Source of the DNA: Bacteroidetes bacterium 37-13
GTDB taxonomy: Bacteria; Bacteroidota; Bacteroidia; Chitinophagales; LD1
Length of the DNA stretch: 64,000 nt
Direction of reading: 5' to 3'
NCBI GenBank assembly: GCA_001897535.1
Contig: MKTC01000031.1
Span: 202,428-266,427 of the forward strand
The stretch's first letter is position 1; each line of letters starts with the position of its first letter. The notes beneath the pieces were generated by a model. The model saw nothing but the letters and a program-made list of their open reading frames with translations, was not told the DNA's origin and did no database searches. Positions 36,966-47,548 of this stretch are shown in pieces. Made by a program: the position numbers and the translations under genes.

Positions 36966-37352
36966 TTGACGAAGCAAGTTATTCCGAGTACCGCAAAGTT
37001 GCGCACAATAATAGTAGAAGCATTATTAGATAAAAAAGGCTGCGAAGTTATTACGTTAGATTTGAAAAAATTGAACGAACGTCCAACTGATTATTTCATT
37101 ATTGCACATGGTGAATCTACAACACAGGTAAAGGCTTTAGCCGATAATGTAGAAAAAGAAGCTGTTGAAAACGGAATGAAACCGCTGCATGTAGAAGGTG
37201 TTAAAAATTCGGAATGGATAATTATGGATTTTGCTGATGTGATGGTGCATATTTTCCACCGCGAGAAGCGCGATTTCTATCAGTTAGAAGAACTTTGGAA
37301 TGATGCGAAAGTTGCAGAACACAGCGACAAACCTAAAAAGGTGAAAAAATAA
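36966..37352 (+). CDS. rsfS: Ribosomal silencing factor RsfS
   Basis: The product has 128 residues, start TTG at 36966. Family marks are the central DYFIIAHGESTTQVKALAD, HVEGVKNSEWIIMDFADV and the HIFHREKRDFYQLEELW ending. RsfS binds L14 of the large ribosomal subunit and blocks subunit joining in starvation. The C-terminal lysine-rich tail is variable. ftsH follows on the same strand. Confidence 0.93.
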   Translation: MTKQVIPSTAKLRTIIVEALLDKKGCEVITLDLKKLNERPTDYFIIAHGESTTQVKALADNVEKEAVENGMKPLHVEGVKNSEWIIMDFADVMVHIFHREKRDFYQLEELWNDAKVAEHSDKPKKVKK

Positions 37353-37419
37353 ATTGGCGACATGCTCGTCAGATACTCTTCAAATAAAATTTAGAAAAGA
37401 CTTTTGTTAGAATTTAAAG

Positions 37420-39432
37420 ATGGAAAATAAAGATAAAAAACAGGATAAGAGAGAACCGATAAGAATGCCTAAAAGCAAACGTCCGGAAGGTCCTCAATTC
37501 AATTATTTGTGGGTTTACATTTTGCTTGGCGTATTTATTTTGTTTTCGCTCAACATGAATTATTTCCAAGGGCAAACCACAGAAACTTCGCAGCTAAAGC
37601 TAAAGCAAATGCTGGAAAAAAATGAAGTGGATAAAATAATTGTGGTGAACAAAGAAGTGGCAGAAATCTATTTGCGCGATACTGTTTTATCGAAACCTGA
37701 GTTTCAAGAAATCGCACGCACGCGCTTCGGCATGATAAACAAAGGGCCACACTTCTTTTTGTCGGTAGCCTCAAACGATGCATTCGATAGATTTGTTTCA
37801 GATTTTTACAAAGAACATACAGAACTTGCACCTGTAAATTTGCAATATCAAACTCGAAACGATTGGGTGGCAAGCCTTTTAGGCTGGATAATTCCGGTGA
37901 TACTTTTTATCGGAATTTGGATTTTTATTATGCGCAGGGTTTCCGGTGGTATGGGCGGTGGCGGACAAATATTCAACATCGGCCGTTCCAAAGCAGTGCT
38001 TTTTGATAAAGACGAAAAAATAAACTTAACCTTTGATGACGTAGCCGGATTAGATGAAGCAAAAGTTGAAGTTCAGGAAATAGTTAGCTTTTTGAAGAAC
38101 CCGCAAAAATATGCCGCACTTGGAGGTAAAATTCCGAAAGGTGCATTGTTGGTAGGTCCTCCGGGAACGGGAAAAACTTTAATTGCAAAGGCAATGGCTG
38201 GCGAAGCCAAAGTACCATTCTTTTCAATAAGCGGTTCCGATTTCGTAGAAATGTTTGTAGGTGTTGGTGCTTCGCGTGTGCGTGATTTGTTCCGCCAAGC
38301 AAGAGAAAAAGCTCCGTGCATAATTTTTATTGATGAAATTGATGCCATCGGTAGAGCAAGAGGTAAAAACCTAATGAACAGTAATGATGAGCGCGAAAAT
38401 ACACTTAACCAGTTGTTGGTTGAAATGGACGGTTTCAGTAGTGAAAAAGGCGTTATTATTATTGCTGCAACAAACCGCCAAGATGTATTAGATTCTGCTT
38501 TATTGCGCCCGGGTCGTTTCGATAGAGTAATTAGTATTGATAAACCCGATTTAGTTGGCAGAGAACAAATTTTTAAAGTTCATTTAAAGAATATAAAAAT
38601 TGACCCAACAGTTGATGCGCACAAATTAGCAGCACAAACACCCGGTTTTGCAGGTGCTGATATTGCTAATATTTGTAATGAAGCAGCTTTAATTGCTGCC
38701 AGAAAGGATAAAACACAAGTTGAAATGGAAGATTTCAACGATGCAATTGATAGAACAATCGGTGGCTTGGAGAAGAAGAATAAATTGATTTCTCCGGATG
38801 AGAAAAAGATAATTGCTTACCACGAAGCAGGACACGCCATTTGCGGTTGGTTTTTGGAGTACGCGCATCCATTGGTGAAAGTTTCTATTGTGCCGCGCGG
38901 TGTGGCAGCATTAGGTTATGCACAATATTTGCCTAAAGAAAAATATTTGGAAACTACCGAAGAAATGCTGGATAGAATGTGTATGTCGCTTGGTGGCAGA
39001 GCTGCGGAAAGAATTGTGTTTGGACAAATTTCTACCGGTGCGCAAAACGATTTAGACCAAGTAACCAAAACCGCTTATGCTATGATTAGTATTTTCGGTA
39101 TGAATGATAAAGTTGGAAACATTAGCTTCTATGATATGATGCAGCAAAGCGGAGGATTTACTAAGCCTTACTCCGATGAAACTGCTAAATTGATTGATGA
39201 TGAAGTGCGCGGAGTAATTGAATCGCAATACGAGCGTGCGCAGAAATTGCTTTCTGATAAACGCCACGAAATGGAGTTGCTTGCGCAGGAATTACTTTCA
39301 AAAGAAGTATTGTTTAAAGACGATTTGGAACGCTTAATCGGTAAGCGTCCTTTCGATAGGCAAGATACAGAAACTACTGTGGTAAACAACGATGCGCAAG
39401 AGGCAACAATTCCTGATGCTCCAGTTGCTTAG
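37420..39432 (+). CDS. ftsH: ATP-dependent zinc metalloprotease FtsH
   Basis: The product has 670 residues. Two membrane helices (about 28-47 and 148-170) flank a periplasmic domain. The AAA domain has GPPGTGKT near 245-252, [11 protein letters not shown] and the second region of homology [19 protein letters not shown]. The metalloprotease site HEAGH is near 468. It degrades membrane and short-lived cytosolic proteins. The C-terminal tail is acidic and low complexity. Confidence 0.96.
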   Translation: MENKDKKQDKREPIRMPKSKRPEGPQFNYLWVYILLGVFILFSLNMNYFQGQTTETSQLKLKQMLEKNEVDKIIVVNKEVAEIYLRDTVLSKPEFQEIARTRFGMINKGPHFFLSVASNDAFDRFVSDFYKEHTELAPVNLQYQTRNDWVASLLGWIIPVILFIGIWIFIMRRVSGGMGGGGQIFNIGRSKAVLFDKDEKINLTFDDVAGLDEAKVEVQEIVSFLKNPQKYAALGGKIPKGALLVGPPGTGKTLIAKAMAGEAKVPFFSISGSDFVEMFVGVGASRVRDLFRQAREKAPCIIFIDEIDAIGRARGKNLMNSNDERENTLNQLLVEMDGFSSEKGVIIIAATNRQDVLDSALLRPGRFDRVISIDKPDLVGREQIFKVHLKNIKIDPTVDAHKLAAQTPGFAGADIANICNEAALIAARKDKTQVEMEDFNDAIDRTIGGLEKKNKLISPDEKKIIAYHEAGHAICGWFLEYAHPLVKVSIVPRGVAALGYAQYLPKEKYLETTEEMLDRMCMSLGGRAAERIVFGQISTGAQNDLDQVTKTAYAMISIFGMNDKVGNISFYDMMQQSGGFTKPYSDETAKLIDDEVRGVIESQYERAQKLLSDKRHEMELLAQELLSKEVLFKDDLERLIGKRPFDRQDTETTVVNNDAQEATIPDAPVA

Positions 39433-39448
39433 TTGATTGATTTAAGTA

Positions 39449-39868
39449 ATGCAAATGGGTAGAATTTTGGCAATAGATTATGGGAGAAAACGAACAGGAT
39501 TAGCTGTTACCGATTCTCTAAAAATAATTGCCAATGCGCTGCAAACGGTTGATACTGCCACGCTAAAAGAATTTTTACAAAAGTATTTTTTGCAAGAAGA
39601 TGTAGAGGCAATAGTGGTAGGAAAACCTTATACTAAAAACTTTGAAACTAACGATATTGAAAAGGATATTGAGCAATTTATTGTTTGGCTAAATGAAAAA
39701 TTTCCTACAAAAAGTATTCATAGAATTGATGAACGCTTTACTTCAAAGATGGCAACACAAGCTATTTTAGCAAGTGGTGTGAACAAAAAAACACGACAAC
39801 AAAAAGAGATTGTAGATAGAGTAAGCGCTACAATTATTCTGCAAACTTACTTAGAAATGCAGCCTTGA
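39449..39868 (+). CDS. RuvX/YqgF-family Holliday junction resolvase-like protein
   Basis: The product has 139 residues (or 137 from the second ATG at 39455). RNase H-like fold marks are ILAIDYGRKRTGLAVTD at the start, VVGKPYT, and RIDERFTSKMAT with acidic residues. In other bacteria the family is linked to pre-16S rRNA 5' processing. It lies 16 bases after ftsH and its stop is three bases from the opposing T9SS gene. Confidence 0.9.
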   Translation: MQMGRILAIDYGRKRTGLAVTDSLKIIANALQTVDTATLKEFLQKYFLQEDVEAIVVGKPYTKNFETNDIEKDIEQFIVWLNEKFPTKSIHRIDERFTSKMATQAILASGVNKKTRQQKEIVDRVSATIILQTYLEMQP

Positions 39869-39871
39869 AAA

Positions 39872-41851
39872 TTAGCGAAGTAAAGTAACACTGCCTTTTA
39901 GCAGCTTGCGTGTATTGGTGTTTAAAGTGATGTATTCAAGCATATAAGTAAATACTCCGTTTGGCAATTCTGTTCCATCAATTTGGTTGTTTCCATTCCA
40001 TTTAAAGTTTGCATCAAAGGCTTCAAACACTTTGTTTCCCCAACGGTCGTAAATAGAAATATTGAAGTTTTTTACAGCTTTTGCAGATACATAAAAATTA
40101 TCGTTCACACCATCTCCATTTGGAGTGAAAATATTTGGCACAATCACTTCTGCATTTTCGTTTATCACCATCACAGTGATTGAATCGGAAAGTTGGCAGC
40201 CATTGTTTCCATATTTCACTAATACAGAAAAAGTAGTGGTAGAATCTGGCTTTGCATAAGCTATCAAACTATTTTCTGCGGATTGTATAAATGGCTTCCA
40301 ATATACATTTGTAACAGGAAGAGAAGTACTCAATTTAAGTTCTGCAATGGTGCCTTTTAAAATAGTTGTATCATTTCCTAAATCTATTGTTGGGTTGCCA
40401 AAGGCAGTAATGGTAACACTTGCTGTTGCGGTGCAATTTCCTGCATCGGTAACGGTTGCGGCATACATTCCTGGCGATAAATGATTGGCTGTAGAAGCTG
40501 TAAGCAAACTATCGTGAGACCATTTATAGTTGTATGGCGATTGACCACCGCTAGCTTTTAATTTTAAAATGCCATTATTGGCATTTGGGCATAGCGAATC
40601 AAACGGTAAAAATGCTAAATGAGGAGCGGCAACATCGCTCACAAAAATACTATCGGTAATGGCACAGCCTAAAGCATCAGTTGCAGTAACGGAATAACTG
40701 CTATTTCCTAATAAATTAGTTGCAGTACTTCCTGTGCTTCCATTATTCCAAATATAGCTGTATGGCGGAGTTCCTAACTTTGACAATGCGGTTGCGCTTC
40801 CGCTTGCTTTGCTGCAATTATCGTTAGTGGCAGAGAGCGAAATAGCTAATGTAGAATCTGGTCCAAGAATTGTTACGGAAGTATCGAAGGGAGTGCAAAC
40901 GCCATCGCTCACCGTTACGCGATAGCTGCCTTTGGGCAAATTCGCAACTGTGTTTCCTATAGCAGTTGTGGAATGGCTCCACTTAAAAGTGTAATTTCCG
41001 CTGCCGCCCGTTACGGTTAATTTTGCAGTTCCTTGTCCACGCAAGCAGCTATCAGGCGTGGTTTCTAATGCAGCGAGCGAGGCATAAGTTGTGTTATCAG
41101 CCAAGATAATATTCTTCATAGTATCGCTACAACCGGTTACGCCATCGTAAATAATAAAAGTATAATTTCCCGCTTTTAGGTTGTTTAAAATAGAAGCATT
41201 TGTACCGAATGGCAATCCATCTTTAAACCAAGTAAAGGTAGCTTTGAAAGCAGAGCCCGCACCCGTAATTGAACCGTTTGCCAAACCGCAAGTTGGTTGT
41301 GAAATGCCCGCTAACTGCGCCTTCACAGGGCTTGAAACAATTTTTATGGTAGTGCTGCCGGGGCAAGCAGGATTGTTGTAGTTAAGCGTGTAAACTTGAC
41401 CGGTTGTAGGTTGAACATGAATAGAATCTTTGCTTCGTGGAGAACCTAAATCGCCACCGCTCCATGTGAAACTTCCGCCTTGAGGCATAGCAGTTGCCTC
41501 TAAAATTGCAGTTGTGCCTACACAGATGGTATCTTTAGGAAATGTAGCTATAGTAATAGTTGCCGCGCTATCAACCGTAAAGTTTTTAGTTGAAGAATCT
41601 GTTTTAGCAGAGTTGAAAACAGTAACAGAATAACTCCCTGCCGATAAATTAGAAATTGAATCTATTGCGCTGCCGTTGCTCCATTTAAAAATGAAATTTT
41701 GAGGTTGTAATCCGCTGCTTAAAACAACTTTAGCACTGCCACCGTTTGCTACACAATTTGTGTTGGAAATTTTCAGTTTAAAGTTTACTTGTGCAGAAAG
41801 TATTCCGCAACAAAAAACGAAAAACAACAACTGTATAATTTTCATTTGCAA
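39872..41851 (-). CDS. SprB-repeat protein with T9SS type B (gliding motility-associated) C-terminus
   Basis: The product has 659 residues with a signal peptide ending LSAQ at about 20. Several SprB-like or PKD-like beta repeats follow, each with patterns such as YSYIWNNGSTG, YNYKWSHDS and TFKWSHSTT plus SYRVTVSDG or SYSVTATDA. The last 90 residues are a gliding-motility C-terminal domain: VPNIFTPNGDGVNDNF, ISIYDRWGNKVF and NGVFTYMLEY. It is probably displayed on the cell surface through the T9SS with a type B signal and may act in adhesion. No enzyme motif is seen. Confidence 0.92.
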   Translation of the reverse strand: MQMKIIQLLFFVFCCGILSAQVNFKLKISNTNCVANGGSAKVVLSSGLQPQNFIFKWSNGSAIDSISNLSAGSYSVTVFNSAKTDSSTKNFTVDSAATITIATFPKDTICVGTTAILEATAMPQGGSFTWSGGDLGSPRSKDSIHVQPTTGQVYTLNYNNPACPGSTTIKIVSSPVKAQLAGISQPTCGLANGSITGAGSAFKATFTWFKDGLPFGTNASILNNLKAGNYTFIIYDGVTGCSDTMKNIILADNTTYASLAALETTPDSCLRGQGTAKLTVTGGSGNYTFKWSHSTTAIGNTVANLPKGSYRVTVSDGVCTPFDTSVTILGPDSTLAISLSATNDNCSKASGSATALSKLGTPPYSYIWNNGSTGSTATNLLGNSSYSVTATDALGCAITDSIFVSDVAAPHLAFLPFDSLCPNANNGILKLKASGGQSPYNYKWSHDSLLTASTANHLSPGMYAATVTDAGNCTATASVTITAFGNPTIDLGNDTTILKGTIAELKLSTSLPVTNVYWKPFIQSAENSLIAYAKPDSTTTFSVLVKYGNNGCQLSDSITVMVINENAEVIVPNIFTPNGDGVNDNFYVSAKAVKNFNISIYDRWGNKVFEAFDANFKWNGNNQIDGTELPNGVFTYMLEYITLNTNTRKLLKGSVTLLR

Positions 41852-41968
41852 TAAAAAGAGGTGCGAAAGAAATAGAAGGTTTTCAATTCCAGAAATAAAA
41901 ATTTAGGTTGTTAAAATGCACGCAATCATATAACCGGAAAATTAAAATGAATTGAAGGTTGATAACGG

Positions 41969-42502
41969 CTAATCGTATTGAATCATAGAGAAAACATTGC
42001 TGAAATTTTCACTCAGTATTTTTCTGCCGTTTAGAGCATTTAACTCAATTAAAAAAGAAAATCCTGAAACAATTCCGCCTTCCATTGCAATTAAATTTGC
42101 GGCAGCCGAAGCAGTTCCTCCGGTGGCAAGCACATCATCGTGAATTAACACTTTATCACCATTTTTTACAAAACCTTTGTGTATTTCAATGGTTGCAGAA
42201 CCATATTCTAAATTGTAAGTGTATTGAACGGTTTCACCCGGTAGTTTCCCTTTTTTTCGTATTAAGTGAAATGGAACATTTAATTTTTGTGCCAATAAAA
42301 TTCCAAACAAAAAGCCTCTGCTCTCAACGCCTGCAACTGCGTCAATTTTTTCGTGCTGTGTGGCTTGCTTTGCAAGAAATTCAGCTATTTCATTACAAAT
42401 ATCAGGGTATAAAAAAATTGGAGTAATGTCTTTAAACAAAATACCTTCAATTGGGAAGTTAGGTACATTTCTTACAATTTCATTTATTCGTTGCTGAAGC
42501 AT
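41969..42502 (-). CDS. apt: Adenine phosphoribosyltransferase
   Basis: The product has 177 residues. Family marks are PNFPIEGILFKDITPIF, GVESRGFLFG, RKKGKLPGETVQY and the PRPP loop VLIHDDVLATGGTA. It salvages adenine to AMP. It lies divergently from the TPR gene, separated by 40 bases that must hold both promoters. Confidence 0.95.
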   Translation of the reverse strand: MLQQRINEIVRNVPNFPIEGILFKDITPIFLYPDICNEIAEFLAKQATQHEKIDAVAGVESRGFLFGILLAQKLNVPFHLIRKKGKLPGETVQYTYNLEYGSATIEIHKGFVKNGDKVLIHDDVLATGGTASAAANLIAMEGGIVSGFSFLIELNALNGRKILSENFSNVFSMIQYD

Positions 42503-42542
42503 TACTTTATATTTATTGTGTTTGAAAAAAATGATTTTTTAG

Positions 42543-43451
42543 ATGAAAGATTTTGATTTGTGGTGCGAAGCTTTAGAAAATAAAACGCCTGTTTCTTACT
42601 CACTAATTTTTAAAACTCCACTTCGGCAAATAAACGAAACTTGGAATAACTGGAACGAACAAACTTTTACCAACATTAAATTGGTATTGGCGCTTTTGAA
42701 TGCGCATAACCATCATGATTTGGTTGTGAAATTTATTGATATTGTTTTTCCTATTGCCGAAAAGTATAGCGATACAAGATTGTTGCTCGATTTGCTTGTG
42801 AATGCAGGTGTGGCGAATGATAAATTGGGAGAGAAAACATTTGCGCTGAAAGCATTTTTGCGAGCTGAAAAAATTGTTGAAAGTATTCATCACACTTTTG
42901 ACAAAGAAACTTACAATGTGGTTGGAAGTATGTACTACAACCATGCTAAACTTCTTATTGCAGATGACAGTATTGCTGCAATTCAACATTTGTATATGGC
43001 AATAGAGTATTTTGAAAAAGGTAGTTTTAGAGGCGGTATTGCTCGTTGTATGAATATGCAAGCATTTATTATGCCGAAAGAGGAAAACGAAGCGCGAATT
43101 GCCCTATTTTTAAGAGCTGCAAAAATTTTTGAAGAAGAAAAGGATATAAACAGCCATGCAATGGCTTATGCCAATGTGGGCGAAAGGCTTATTGAAAATG
43201 GCAATACTGAACATGGTTTGCAATATTTGCAAAGAGCTTTGGAGTTGAATCTTCAAAATAAAAATCCTTTCTATTTAGGATATAATTATATGATGCTGGC
43301 ATCTGCAAGCACAAAAGTTGGAAGTTGGAAAATGGCTAAAAATTATGCCGATTTAGCACAACTTGAGTTTGAAAAATCTAAGGTATTAACCTACATGGAG
43401 CAGCTAAGTCAAATTAAATTTGCAATAGAAAATGAACAAGAAGTAAATTGA
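42543..43451 (+). CDS. TPR-like helical protein, function unknown
   Basis: The product has 302 residues with no signal peptide and no membrane segment. From about 65 to 290 it is made of helical pairs with TPR spacing, for example NTEHGLQYLQRALELNLQNKN and SYEL-like KMAKNYADLAQLEFEKS. It is probably a cytosolic scaffold. The partner is unknown and the neighbours give no hint. Confidence 0.65.
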   Translation: MKDFDLWCEALENKTPVSYSLIFKTPLRQINETWNNWNEQTFTNIKLVLALLNAHNHHDLVVKFIDIVFPIAEKYSDTRLLLDLLVNAGVANDKLGEKTFALKAFLRAEKIVESIHHTFDKETYNVVGSMYYNHAKLLIADDSIAAIQHLYMAIEYFEKGSFRGGIARCMNMQAFIMPKEENEARIALFLRAAKIFEEEKDINSHAMAYANVGERLIENGNTEHGLQYLQRALELNLQNKNPFYLGYNYMMLASASTKVGSWKMAKNYADLAQLEFEKSKVLTYMEQLSQIKFAIENEQEVN

Positions 43452-43490
43452 GTTTTCCTGTTTCTTTTAGTGTTTTCAGTATGTATAAAC

Positions 43491-45092
43491 TTACTGCATC
43501 ACTAACTTAAAAGTCGAAGTTGCTCTGGCTGCATTCTGGAATTGCAAAATCAAAATTCCATTTTCTAAATTTGAAATATCTATTTGGTTCAAGCCGTTAT
43601 TTATCGCTGCCTCTAGCAATATTTTACCTTGGATATTTAAAATGGTAAGTGTTGAATTTTCACTTGAATTGATATACAAAACATCATTTGCAGGATTAGG
43701 ATAAAATTGAATTTTCTCTTGTTCAAAATTCTGAATAGAAACCAAGTGTGGGAAATCGTAAGCAGTAATAAAAATATTAAAGAAATCAGCATAAGGCAAT
43801 GCGTAATTTCCAAATTTGCACTTGTATAAATAGTAGCCTGTAAGATAGGTTTTTTCTGCATTTACAGAAACGCCTAAGGCAGCATCTGTTTGCACATCGC
43901 CTGCACCTTGCGCAAATCTAATATTGCCATTGCTATCGTAACTCACCAACGCCACACCGCGGTCAGCATCGTTTATTGTTTTGCCCGAAAAGGTTGCAGT
44001 TTTTTCAAACATTCCGGCTACATACACATTGTTTAAATTATCTAAAGCAATTGATGTTCCTAAATCTAACTTGCTGCCTCCACCTTGCCGCGCCCATAAA
44101 AAATCTCCATTGGTATTAACCTTAGCTGTAAAAATATCATTCCAGCCGCTGTATGCTAAAGTATCATTCCCAAATTTTATTGAACCTCCGGTGTAGCCTG
44201 TAATATAGGAATTGCCCATCTGGTCGCAGGTTACAGCCATTGCTTGGTCTTCGGCAGCGCTGCCAATTTGTTTTAACCATTGTAAATTTCCATCTAAATC
44301 AAAACTTGAAACAAAAGCATCGTAGCTACTTGTTTGCGAACTTATTTGAGTAGAGTCGAAAGTGAATTGCTGCCCTAAAAATCCACAAACTGAAATAGCA
44401 TTGTTTTTATTCCATGCAATTCCAAATGCAGAGTTATTGTTGTTTCCTTTTGAAGTTTTTGCCCAACGCAAATTGCTGTTTTTATCAAAACTAAGAATAA
44501 AACTTTCGTTAAAAGGATTGGTGGTGGTAAGTTCTGTTCCGCCAATATTTATTTTGCTTTTGTATGTGCCGCACAAATACACATTTTCTGCGGCATCTGC
44601 TGCAATTCCATAAGCTACATCATCATTTATGCCACCTGCTTGCTTAGTCCAAATTTCATTTCCGTTTAAATCTGTTTTCATTACAAAAACATCGGTTTCA
44701 CCTTTTGAAATTAGAGTTGTGTTGCCAAATGTAGCAGTATCTTCAAAATAGCCACATAGGTAAATAGCGTTATTGGTAAGTGCTAATGAAAATGCCTTTT
44801 CATTTTTTAAGCCGCCATAGCTTTTTGCCCAAAGCGCATTTCCATTTGCATCATATTTTGCCAAAAAAACTTCAAATACTGTTCCGCTCACGTAATTGCT
44901 TCCAAAATAGCCCCCACCCGAAATATTTCCTGTTATGTACGAATTGCCGTTTGCATCGGTTGCTATCGAAGTTCCTACATCATTTCCAACGCCACCGGCA
45001 GCATAAGCCCAATCGAAATTTTGTGCAAATAGGAATGGAGAAAACAAGACGCAAACAATTCCTGAAATAATGTAGTGTAATTTTGTTTGCAT
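43491..45092 (-). CDS. SBBP-type beta-propeller protein with T9SS type A tail
   Basis: The product has 533 residues with a signal peptide ending FAQ at about 24. Repeats of about 50 residues contain the recurring GNSYITG, NAIYLCGYF, NVYLCGTY and NVYVAGMF motif with surrounding FGN and WAK(Q/S) strands, typical of SBBP or beta-propeller repeats. The last 75 residues are a T9SS sorting domain: FYPNPANDVLY, LTILNIQGK and FKLVMQ. It is an exported surface protein, probably structural. Confidence 0.88.
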   Translation of the reverse strand: MQTKLHYIISGIVCVLFSPFLFAQNFDWAYAAGGVGNDVGTSIATDANGNSYITGNISGGGYFGSNYVSGTVFEVFLAKYDANGNALWAKSYGGLKNEKAFSLALTNNAIYLCGYFEDTATFGNTTLISKGETDVFVMKTDLNGNEIWTKQAGGINDDVAYGIAADAAENVYLCGTYKSKINIGGTELTTTNPFNESFILSFDKNSNLRWAKTSKGNNNNSAFGIAWNKNNAISVCGFLGQQFTFDSTQISSQTSSYDAFVSSFDLDGNLQWLKQIGSAAEDQAMAVTCDQMGNSYITGYTGGSIKFGNDTLAYSGWNDIFTAKVNTNGDFLWARQGGGSKLDLGTSIALDNLNNVYVAGMFEKTATFSGKTINDADRGVALVSYDSNGNIRFAQGAGDVQTDAALGVSVNAEKTYLTGYYLYKCKFGNYALPYADFFNIFITAYDFPHLVSIQNFEQEKIQFYPNPANDVLYINSSENSTLTILNIQGKILLEAAINNGLNQIDISNLENGILILQFQNAARATSTFKLVMQ

Positions 45093-45140
45093 AAACTTTT
45101 GAGTAAAAAGTAAAGTTTAGTGGGAGGGCAAAGATAGTAA

Positions 45141-46874
<1,734 letters not shown>

Positions 46875-46901
46875 TTTTTCTTGAAATTGTAATAACAAAC
46901 T

Positions 46902-47426
46902 ATGGCTAAAAAATTAGTAATTATTTTTAGTGCAATAGTCTTACTAAACCTTATAGTTTGCGCATTTCTGCCCAATACATTTTCATTTCAGCGAAGCATA
47001 GAAATAAAAGCAAATAAAGAAACAGTATTTGGCCAAGTTGCAAGTTTTAGAAATTGGCGCAATTGGAGCCCGTGGAGCGATTCTACTTTGCAAATTACAT
47101 TTGCCGGACCGGAAACACATGTTGGTGCAGAAATGCTATGGAGCAACGATGGAAAAGAAAATGATGGTTCAAACAAAATAGTAGAATTTAAACCATACAA
47201 TTATTTAAAAATAGAAACGCAGATAAGCAAAAATACACAAGCACTTTTCATGGAATTTTATTTTGAAGAAATGCCGGCAAATACTTGCAAAGTTGTTTGG
47301 AAACAGTCAGGCAATCTCACCTTTTTTGAGCGCCCATTCGGCTTGTTTATGGAGAAAATTATGGGAAGTGATTTAGAACTCGGACTTCAAAAATTAAAAA
47401 TAAATTCCGAAGCATTGGTAAAGTAA
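46902..47426 (+). CDS. SRPBCC-family protein (START/Bet v1-like)
   Basis: The product has 174 residues. An N-terminal hydrophobic helix (1-24) is followed by a polyketide-cyclase-like lipid-binding domain beginning FQRSIEIKANKETVFGQVA and containing FRNWRNWSPWSDS. The family binds hydrophobic ligands in a deep pocket; the ligand is unknown. It sits between pyrG and leuS. Confidence 0.78.
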   Translation: MAKKLVIIFSAIVLLNLIVCAFLPNTFSFQRSIEIKANKETVFGQVASFRNWRNWSPWSDSTLQITFAGPETHVGAEMLWSNDGKENDGSNKIVEFKPYNYLKIETQISKNTQALFMEFYFEEMPANTCKVVWKQSGNLTFFERPFGLFMEKIMGSDLELGLQKLKINSEALVK

Positions 47427-47548
47427 ATTCCTTTATCGGTTATCTAATTTCTTTTGTACTTTACATCTAAGAATAGAATTGGTATATTTTTTATTCCTTT
47501 TTAAACCGCATTACTGCGCTCAAAAGCCTAATATTGCAACAGAAAATT